Source: Corydoras sp. C115
Lineage: Eukaryota; Chordata; Actinopteri; Siluriformes; Callichthyidae
Assembly (NCBI GenBank): GCA_019802505.1
Contig: JAFMOC010000209.1
Span: forward strand, 235,001 to 299,000
DNA: 64,000 nucleotides
Direction of reading: 5' to 3'
Numbering within the stretch: position 1 is the stretch's first letter; each line of letters starts with the position of its first letter. The notes below the pieces were generated by a model. That model saw only the letters and a list, made by a program, of their open reading frames with translations, had not been told where the DNA came from and searched no databases. Position numbers and translations under genes: made by a program. Shown one piece after another: positions 56,682 to 64,000 of this stretch.

Positions 56682-57113
56682 GACGATAAGGAGATCGACC
56701 TGGAGCACCTCCACCGGCGTGTGAACAGCCTGTGCACGGAGGACGAGAGCCCACACAAGCAGTACTCCACCTCATCCATGGACCTGACGCCGCTGGACAT
56801 GGACTCACTGCCGGCTGCACGTCAGGCCCTGGAGCAGATCAGCGACTTCCGCAACACCCACATCACCACGACCACCTTCATCCCAGAACAGATCCAGACA
56901 CTCAGCCGAAGCCTTTCGGCCAAGGCCGCTTCCGGTTTCGCATTCGGCGCCATGCCCGACCAGCGGACAGGCCCGGGACCCTTCAGACAGCGTGCTCCTA
57001 ATGGAGGCTTCTTCCGCAGCCCCATCAAGACCATGTCCAGCATTCCCTACCAGCCCACACCGACCCCTAGCTTCAGCTACGGGAATGACCCCGACCGGGG
57101 CACGTCCATATAA
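56682..57113 (+). CDS. grid2: grid2 last exon: cytoplasmic tail and stop
   Basis: Terminal coding exon, 143 codons plus TAA (57111-57113), phase 0 at its start. It begins DDKEIDLEHLHRRVNSLC and contains DLTPLDMDSLP, QALEQISDFRNTHITTTTF, IPEQIQTLSRSLSAKAASGF, RAPNGGFFRSPIKTMSSIPY and ends DPDRGTSI. This tail matches the delta-2 receptor, not delta-1, whose tail is very different apart from a similar terminus. The last four residues GTSI form a class I PDZ ligand that in mammals binds postsynaptic scaffolds such as Delphilin and PTPMEG. Residues just before the end (PTPTPSFSYGN) appear lineage-specific compared with the mammalian form as I recall it. The three exons in this window supply 279 residues in a single joined frame. 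Confidence 0.97.
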   Translation, partial: DDKEIDLEHLHRRVNSLCTEDESPHKQYSTSSMDLTPLDMDSLPAARQALEQISDFRNTHITTTTFIPEQIQTLSRSLSAKAASGFAFGAMPDQRTGPGPFRQRAPNGGFFRSPIKTMSSIPYQPTPTPSFSYGNDPDRGTSI

Positions 57114-57664
57114 CGCAAAAGAAGACACGCACACGAAACAAAGATCCAACTGTAAATACCAGTCTCCCGTTCTCCCGGATTGCTCTTGGGTTTGGTTTTT
57201 CCGTTGTTTTGGTTTGATTTTCTCTTGATGAGCTTTGCTGTTGGGGTGCTTGTCCTGCCTGAACTCACCTCCCCGACGAGGAGGTGATCATTATTGTCTT
57301 TGTGGTCGTTGGGAGATCTCTTGTGTCAACATAACTGCTTCTGTGGGTTTTTAATTTCTTCAGAACTTGCTGAGAGGAGAGATTTGAAACGACTATCACG
57401 AACCTTAATATTATGGGATGTTTACACTTCTGTCTTTTTGTTCAGGACAAAAAAAAAAAGGAGGAGTTAAAAAAAAAAAAAAAAAAAAAAGGAACACTGC
57501 ACTTTGCAGAAACACCCGCAATAACTTGAGGAATCTCATCTGCTTTACGGAACGTCGGCGGTCCGAGTCTGCTGCTCTTTAAAAAGAACCGGTGCTGCAG
57601 ACATTCACTGGATCGGCGCCGCAGATTTGGGCCATCTTACTGAAGGTGGACTTTTCCATGAACA

Positions 57665-57711
<47 letters not shown>
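57665..57711. repeat. (AC)n microsatellite in 3' UTR
   Basis: About 23 AC units, uninterrupted. Confidence 0.95.
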
Positions 57712-57715
<4 letters not shown>

Positions 57716-58104
57716 GTACACAAACCCACTGAAACTAAGACTGGATGAAAAATGCAACTAAGGTCTCCTTAAGTGTGTTTTATTAACCTTTACAAAACAT
57801 TCAGTGTGGAATGTGTCTGAGGAAAAGGTTCTAAGACCACGGCGCTGATTTCCTGACGTTCAGTTCTCATCCTAAATGATTTGAAAGGTTGAGCAGCAAC
57901 ATGTGAGGTGAACTGCTGAGATCAGTCTCTTTTTAAATCTCTGGCTCTGATAAAGAAAACAAAGACCAACCATTTTGGAAAATTATTTCAATTATGAGCG
58001 GCGTTAAAAATGTAATGCCCCATTGTTTTTCAAAGTATATTTTGATTTGAAGTGCTTCAGTTGTGATGTCCCCCTCTCACATCTACATGTCGGAGACACT
58101 AAAT

Positions 58105-58290
58105 TGTCCCAGCATTGTGACCTGTAGGTCCACGGTTCAATTCTCGGTCCCACCAAGTACTTAGACTAAAGTGCCCTTGGGCAAGGCACCAAACCCTAAT
58201 TGCTCCCCGGGCCCCGTGTACAGGGTGGGACACCTCCAAGGTGGAGGACAGATTCCTCTGTGTGCAAGTACAGTAGGAAAAAAAGATCAC
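58105..58290 (+). mobile_element. SINE-B-like copy inside the 3' UTR
   Basis: Box B-like GGTTCAATTCTCGG, then TGCCCTTGGGCAAGGCACCA, ATTGCTCCCCGGGCCCC and GGTGGAGGACAGATTCCTC. Box A is not seen. If the UTR call holds, it is transcribed with grid2. Confidence 0.65.
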
Positions 58291-59345
58291 TTTATTATGT
58301 GTATCTTCTCGACTATGGCGCCCCCTAAAGGGAAAAAGCCTGATTACAAGAACTGTAGTGAACAATCAAAATGCATGTCACCAAATTGTGTTGGACCACA
58401 CGGCCCTCGGATATCTCGATGAGCATATTTTGATGATGTCATGAGGTGAGAACAAGTAAACAGAACTAGAGCTGATATAGACAAAAATGACCTGCGTTGA
58501 TAAAGACTTGCATTTTAAAAACCTATTCATTTCGTCACTAATTTTGGAGAATTGTGGGACATTACATTCTGAACGGCCCTCGTACATTCCCATTTGTTAG
58601 TTTAAGAAGTAAAGCGTTACGATTGTTTTAAGTTATGACTCACGATGCCATTTTTTGGATTGTGTTTTATTTCTCAAAAGGAAAAAAAAAAACATGGAAA
58701 CGAAATAAAAAAAAATCTGCGTTTATCACTAACATCGTATTAATATGACTAATGTTAGTTTAGGACGAGCTTTCGGTTTGTTATCCTTAAACTAATTTGC
58801 AAACGTTGTGTGTAGAGAAACAGCAACAGTCTTTCGATGACCGCATTCTAGATGTACTTTTCTTAAGCTATCTTATGGCTACTGAATGAGAATAGGACTT
58901 AAAAAATTATTTAGAGTTGAAGATTTTTATTTAGTATAACGAAGAGATGTTAAAATGTATATTTTACATGGAGATTACGTTGAAACGAAAATAGAGTTTA
59001 ACATTAAAGCGTTGCTTAAGTCTTTATGACACTAATTCAGTCCTGAATCCCTTCGATCGTAAGGCAGTGTTTCCAATATTTGCCTTTTTTAAGACGCATT
59101 TCTCTCTTTTTGAGTTTATGGATTCAAGCGTACGGGGAAGATATTTACATTTTAAAATATAAAACATGGCCATGCCTGTAACATTTTTAATTTCTTACAT
59201 AGTATGTACAGGACTCCTGGATCATTGATTATAATGTACAGTATTTAATATAGGCCTATTTTGTTGTATGTGTTGCATATTATTCAAATGGAACAAACTG
59301 AGGCCTCTGTTACAAGTGGCAAAGCTTTCTGTGTATAATTTGTCT

Positions 59346-59351
59346 AATAAA
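59346..59351 (+). promoter_or_regulatory. grid2: Polyadenylation signal AATAAA
   Basis: Canonical hexamer followed within 30 bp by a T/GT-rich stretch (GACTTTCTTTAGTTTAGTG). It is the last good signal before the repeat-filled downstream region. Confidence 0.65.
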
Positions 59352-59370
59352 CATGTTTTTTACAGTGACT

Positions 59371-60059
59371 TTCTTTAGTTTAGTGCCATTCCTGTCAGCG
59401 TTCTGCCTGCTGAATCATCTGGAACGTTTTGTACTTGAATACGTGTTTTGAGTTTTTTTAGGTTTTTTTTTTTTTTTTTTTTAAAGCACAAACCCCAGGT
59501 AGTGTGGTCAAAGGTCGGGCCTGGTTTTAGGAGATCACAGAGCGTGTTTGCCAGACGTCATGCCCCTTGGCACACACAGAATAGCACAGCAGCCGATCCC
59601 TCATGCTTCAATGAATAAAGAAAAGCTAAGGCTACCACGTGTACACCCCCCCCCCACACACACACACACACCCGTCTCACCCGCATGACACTTCAAAAGG
59701 CCAAGTTCTTGGCTATGTGAATATATACAGTACATAAATTTATGCAGGATCTTTTTCTTTAGAATCATACAGCGCATTCATTTGAAAAGCTCTCTGGGGT
59801 CGTACCTTCAGTCGTCGCCCTTTGGGTAGATCTGTTTTTCGGAGCCCTATCTCGACTTAGAAAATGGCTGGTATTAGTTTGAATATGTTTAGAAATTCTG
59901 CTCCCAAATAAAGAGCAGGAACGTTGATTCATACAGCACTGGTAGAATTAATTACATTTAATGAATAATTATAAACAGCAGGAACGTGTTGTATATGCAG
60001 TAAACGTTAAAAACGTTGTCAAGCAAAAGTAGTGGAGATTTGAACATGCGCCCGGTTTA
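59371..60059. other. Downstream flank of grid2
   Basis: Unique sequence with a T-run at 59463-59482 and a short C/CA run at 59646-59670. No gene is recognised. Confidence 0.45.
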
Positions 60060-60580
60060 ACAATTATTATATTTTCCGCTTTTATCCTCTATTAGGGTCG
60101 CGGGGGGGGTTCCCCATGCCCATCCAGGGGAGAACGTCTCGGGCGCTGGGCAGATACACCCAGGACAGGGCGCCAATCTATCACTGGACACACACTCACA
60201 CAGACAAACACACTCTATATGGGACAATTTCATTCATTCATTATCTTCCGCTTTATCCTATATTAGGGTGGGGGGGGGGGGGGGGTCCCCATGCCCATCC
60301 AGGGGAGAACGTTTCGGGCGCTGGGCAGATACACCCAGGACAGGGCGCCAATCTATCGCTGGGCGCACACTCACTCACAGACACACTCTATATGGGGCAA
60401 TTTGGAGAATTCAATTGACTTGATCCATGTTTTTGGACTGTGGGAGGAAACCGGAGAACCCGGAGGAAACCCACGCGAACACGGGGAGAACATGGAAACT
60501 CCACCCAGATTGGGATTCAAACCGGGAATCCCCAGCACTGAAAGGAGAACATGCTAAACCACTAAGTTACAATTATTATA
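60060..60580 (-). mobile_element. SINE-A dimer inside one perfect TSD
   Basis: ACAATTATTATA at 60060-60071 and 60569-60580 encloses two units: a full one (about 60229-60568, tail CATTCATTCATT) and, beyond its tail, a 3' half (60072-60228). No second TSD lies between. Confidence 0.9.
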
Positions 60581-60885
60581 GTGAGAGAAAATAAAACTGA
60601 GCACAGAGTAAGTAAACAACCTACAACACTGTATGAATATAATATTAAAGCACACTCAGAATAAACACTTAAAAATAAGGCTATAGCACCGAGTAGAACT
60701 TGAGTGATGATTAAAAATCATCATTTAAAATCAGTTACCATCCTGCACTGAGCTCCAGGTCCAAGACCTGTTACCATCACAGCCCTCTAAAAAAAACTGT
60801 ACAAGTTCACACAGGTGTGACAGACATGGCAGCATGGTCACTACTGTCGATATTATCTTCCTTACTACTTAGTCGCGGTATATCA
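60581..60885. other. Unique intergenic sequence
   Basis: Nothing is recognised. Confidence 0.4.
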
Positions 60886-60887
60886 GA

Positions 60888-61231
60888 TCCATCCATTATA
60901 TTCCACTTTATCCTGTACTAGGGTCACAGGGGAGATCCCCCATGCCCATCCAGGGGAGAACGTTTCGGGCGCTGGGGAGATACACCCAGGACAGGGCGCC
61001 AATCCATCGCTGGACACACACTCACTCACACACACACTCTATATGGGGCAATTTGGAGAATTCAATTGACTTGATCCATGTTTTTGGACTGTGGGAGGAA
61101 ACCGGAGAACCCGGAGGAACCCCACGCGGACACGGGGAGAACATGGAAACTCCACCCAGATTGGGATTCGAACCGGGAATCCCTAGCACTGAGAAGCGAA
61201 CGTGTTAACCACTAAGCCACCGTGCCGCCCT
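60888..61231 (-). mobile_element. SINE-A, full copy
   Basis: Complete, with tail (CCAT)n and head GTGCCGCCC. Carries an intact 88-codon antisense frame at 60942-61208. Confidence 0.92.
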
Positions 61232-61293
61232 AAATGTGGTGAAGATGAAAAACTAAAAAATTAACAAGTGTGAATCCATAAATTACCTAGAAT

Positions 61294-61667
61294 AAAACCT
61301 GAGGTCGCAACATGGTGGCTTAGTGGTTTTGCATGTTCTCTCAGCGCTAGGGATTCCCGGTTCGAATCCCAATCTGGGTGGAGTTTTCATGTTCTCCCCG
61401 TGTCCACGTGGGTTTGCTCCGGGTTCTCCAGTTTCCTCCCACAGTCCAAAAACATGGATCATGTCAAGTGAGTTCTCCAGATTGCCCCATATAGAGTGTG
61501 TTTGTGTGAGTGAGTGAGTGTGTGCCCAGCGATAGATTGGTGCCCTGTCCTTGGTGTATCTGCCCAGCGCCCGAAACGTTCTCGCCTGGATGGGCATGGG
61601 GAATCCTCCTAATATAGGATAAAGCAGAAGATAATGGATGGAATAGATGGATGGAAAACCTGAGGTC
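61294..61667 (+). mobile_element. SINE-A, full copy with perfect TSD
   Basis: AAAACCTGAGGTC at 61294-61306 and 61655-61667. The GCGACC block is partly deleted (GGGAATCCTCCTAATATAGG). Confidence 0.94.
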
Positions 61668-62037
61668 ACCTAATTTTCACACATTAACCTGGATTTTGAC
61701 ATTCCATATGGCTTTTTTTTTAGATTTTAGCATGTGTCTGGGGTCAAAAGGGCATCTTTGTGACATCGATCATTTTAGGTTATTCAGATACCTCACTCTG
61801 TGAACAGGAGTCCACACCGGGACAGCGAGGGGTCTTAAATAATGCTGTAGCTTTTATAAAAACTAATACATCCACCTCAAACCATAAGCAACAGCAGGAG
61901 CACAGGTACAGAATTCACCTTACCTTGTTCTCTCTGCCTCTAAATCCAAACTGGAACCCCATCAGTGTTTCTCTACCTCATTTCTGCAAGGACAAAGATG
62001 AAAGAAAAACTTTAAGGTGAGTGCAAGATTTGGGAGC
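61668..62037. other. Unique intergenic sequence
   Basis: No gene is recognised. Confidence 0.4.
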
Positions 62038-62312
62038 TGCTATTTTCATTCATTCATTCATTATCTTCCGCTTTATCCTCTATTAGGGTCGCGGGGGGGT
62101 TCCCCATGCCCATCCAGGGGAGAACGTCTCGGGCGCTGGGCAGATACACCCAGGACAGGGCGCCAATCTATCGCTGGGCACACACTCACTCACACAGACA
62201 CACTCTATATGGGGCAATTTGGAGAACTCAATTGACTTGATCCATGTTTTTGGACTGTGGGAGGAAACCGGAGAACCCGGAGGAAACCCACGTGGACACT
62301 GGGGCTATTTTT
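62038..62312 (-). mobile_element. SINE-A, 5'-truncated
   Basis: Tail (TGAA)n, stops after AACCCACGTGGACAC. GCTATTTT flanks both sides (62038-62045 and 62304-62311), so truncation happened at insertion. Confidence 0.88.
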
Positions 62313-62562
62313 ATTAATAATCTAATTAATCAGCTAATATTTATTGTTTATATTGTATTCATGTTTTTATAAGTTTAAACACAGTTCTTTGTTGCAGCTT
62401 CTGCTGTTTTTAATGTGCCTTATAAATAGAATTGAATTGAGTTGAGTATTTTTAAGGTAATACGATTTTATTCAGCTACAAAACCTTATTCATCAGATAG
62501 ATAGAACTATTAATTTAATTACACATGAAACAAAAAAACGTAATAATAGTAGATCTGTTCAT
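62313..62562. other. AT-rich intergenic sequence
   Basis: TAAATAGAATTGAATTGAGT near 62424 resembles a LINE tail. Otherwise unremarkable. Confidence 0.4.
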
Positions 62563-62812
62563 TGGGCGGCAGGGTGATGGAGTGGTTAGCATGTTCGAAT
62601 CCTGAGCTGAGTGGATCTCCACTGTTCTCCCCATGTCTGTGTGGGGTCCAAAAACATGGACTCAAGTTAAATTGGCTGCTCTAAATTGCCCCTATATACT
62701 GCATGAGCATGTGTGCCCAGTGATTGATTGGTACCCTGTTCGGGGTGTATCTGCCCAGCGCCCGAACCCTACTCCCTAGTATAGGATTAAGTGGAAGATG
62801 AGATGAGATGAA
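62563..62812 (+). mobile_element. SINE-A-like, old copy
   Basis: Worn head (GGCGGCAGGGTGATGGAGTG), a deletion joining TTAGCATG to TTCGAATCCT, tail GATGAGATGAGATGA. Confidence 0.8.
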
Positions 62813-62868
62813 AACAGTAGCCATTAAAAATATTAGAAATATTTAATCCTCATGGCATTCATTAATGT

Positions 62869-63234
62869 TATTTGATCAGCTCCATCCATCCATCCATCCA
62901 TTATATTCTGCTTTATCCTCTATTAGGGTCGCGGGGGTTCCCCATACCCATCCAGGGGAGAACGTTTCGGGCGCTGGACAGATACACCCAGGAAAGGGCG
63001 CCAATCTATCACTGGACACACAGACACAGACTCTATATGGCGTAATATGGAGAACTCAATTGACTTGATCCATGTTTTTGGACTGTGGGAGGAAACCGGA
63101 GAACCCGAAGGAAACCCACGCGGACACAGGGAGAACATGGAAGCTCCACCCAGATGGGGATTTCAAACCGGGAATCCCTAGTGCTGAGAGGAGAACATGC
63201 TAACCACTAAGCCACCGAGCCGCCCTATTTGATC
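62869..63234 (-). mobile_element. SINE-A, full copy with TSD
   Basis: TATTTGATC at 62869-62877 and 63226-63234. Long (CCAT)5 tail. Confidence 0.92.
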
Positions 63235-63809
63235 CATAAAAGATTATTAGTAGTAAAAGATATTGTACTGTGGGTAGGAGGAGACAATTATATAATACGC
63301 TAGATGTTACAATTTTAGGGCGGAGTTACCACCACCACCACCACCAACTTAACGTAAAGATAATGAGATGCGGTTAGAATTTTTTAGATTTAACGTCCTA
63401 GTAAGTTTTTATAACTTTATTAGTATTACAACCGACAGAAAAAATAAACTTTCTTAATAATCAAGCATCTCACCTTATAAGGAGTGAACAGCTCGCCGCC
63501 ACCTCCTCCATTAGCAGCAGTGGTGGTGGAGGAGGTGGAGGAGTGTGTGATTGTGGTGATGTTGATGCTGGTGGTGCAGCGTCATGGATCGTTTCTGCAT
63601 CAGTATCCAGAAGCCAAACTGCGACCTCTGTATAGCTGAGTAAAGTCCTGAGACTTAACCATTAACTCATCCATCGTCTCTTCCTCAGGACTCTTTAAAT
63701 GATTTAAGACTAAATTCAAATATAATCCCAAACTTCAGGCCTAGTTCTGGTAAGTCACACTTCTACTACATTTATCAGATTCTCGTAGAACTTAGCGCCA
63801 CATAAAATT
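63235..63809. other. Intergenic sequence with triplet repeats
   Basis: (ACC)n at 63331-63347 and a GGTGGTGGAGGAGG-rich block at 63520-63580, roughly complementary to each other. No gene. Confidence 0.45.
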
Positions 63810-64000
63810 CATTCATTAATTCATAATTCATCATATTAGGGTTGCGGGTGGGCGGAGGGGGGTTCCTCATGCCCATCCAGGGGAGAACGTCTCGGGTGCT
63901 GGGCAGATACACCAATCTATCGCTGGGCACACACTCACTCACACAAACACACTCTATATGGGGCAATTTGGAGAACTTAATTGACTTGATCCATGTTTTT
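63810..64000 (-). mobile_element. SINE-A, cut by the window end
   Basis: Starts with a (TGAA)n-type tail and continues to TTGACTTGATCCATG. The CAGGACAGGGCGC block is deleted. Confidence 0.9.

Larger units (their letters stand above)
57114..59370 (+). other. grid2: grid2 3' UTR
   Basis: AT-rich sequence from the stop codon to just past the AATAAA at 59346. It includes poly-A at 57470-57490, an (AC)n run, a SINE-B-like piece at 58105-58290 and another AATAAA at 58704-58709 that could give a shorter transcript. The length is inferred. Confidence 0.7.

Overview
The window is a stretch of teleost (ray-finned fish) nuclear genome. It is intron-rich and crowded with short interspersed elements, microsatellites and minisatellites. 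The only protein-coding gene I can support is the 3' end of a glutamate receptor delta-2 gene (grid2), on the + strand. Its last three coding exons lie at 23143-23309, 43498-43738 and 56682-57113. They are followed by a 3' UTR of about 2.25 kb ending near the AATAAA at 59346-59351. The exons join in frame with consensus AG/GT borders. They encode the C-terminal part of the ligand-binding domain, the last membrane helix (M4) and the whole cytoplasmic tail, ending in the PDZ ligand GTSI. The species cannot be named from the sequence alone.

Layout: 1-23142 is intron upstream of the first exon seen, or further unrecognised upstream sequence. It holds a LINE reverse-transcriptase fragment, a Tc1 relic, a 1.5 kb GCTGACTG minisatellite, a CT-rich minisatellite, long AT and GT runs, and a tandem array of a TTTATTCACAATAAT-type repeat at 20904-22180. 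23310-43497 (20.2 kb) and 43739-56681 (12.9 kb) are introns full of SINEs. A 1.1 kb minisatellite sits at 54409-55498. From about 59370 to the end the sequence is intergenic and I see only repeats.

The main theme is one tRNA-headed SINE family, called SINE-A here. A full copy is about 340-350 bp. It has a box A like TGGCTTAGTGG, a box B GGTTCGAATCC, a body resembling the DANA/mermaid class of fish SINEs, and a (TGGA)n or (TGAA)n tail. I count about 60 copies or pieces in both orientations, roughly a quarter of the window. Many have clear 8-15 bp target-site duplications (TSDs). A second SINE type (SINE-B, V-SINE-like, with the tail AGTCGCTTTGGATAAAAG), a diverged Repeat-C family and a fold-back DNA element (Fold-D) are also present.

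The most unusual object is at 24978-25255. A nearly complete 5S rRNA-like sequence is joined to the 3' half of SINE-A, and the whole chimera is bracketed by a perfect 12-bp TSD. Other notable structures are SINE heterodimers within one TSD, two SINEs in tandem sharing one 13-bp target three times, a SINE half-unit triplicated just before the M4 exon, a triplicated locus that preserves a SINE-B empty site, and a perfect 14-bp RFX-type palindrome in a CpG-rich intron segment.
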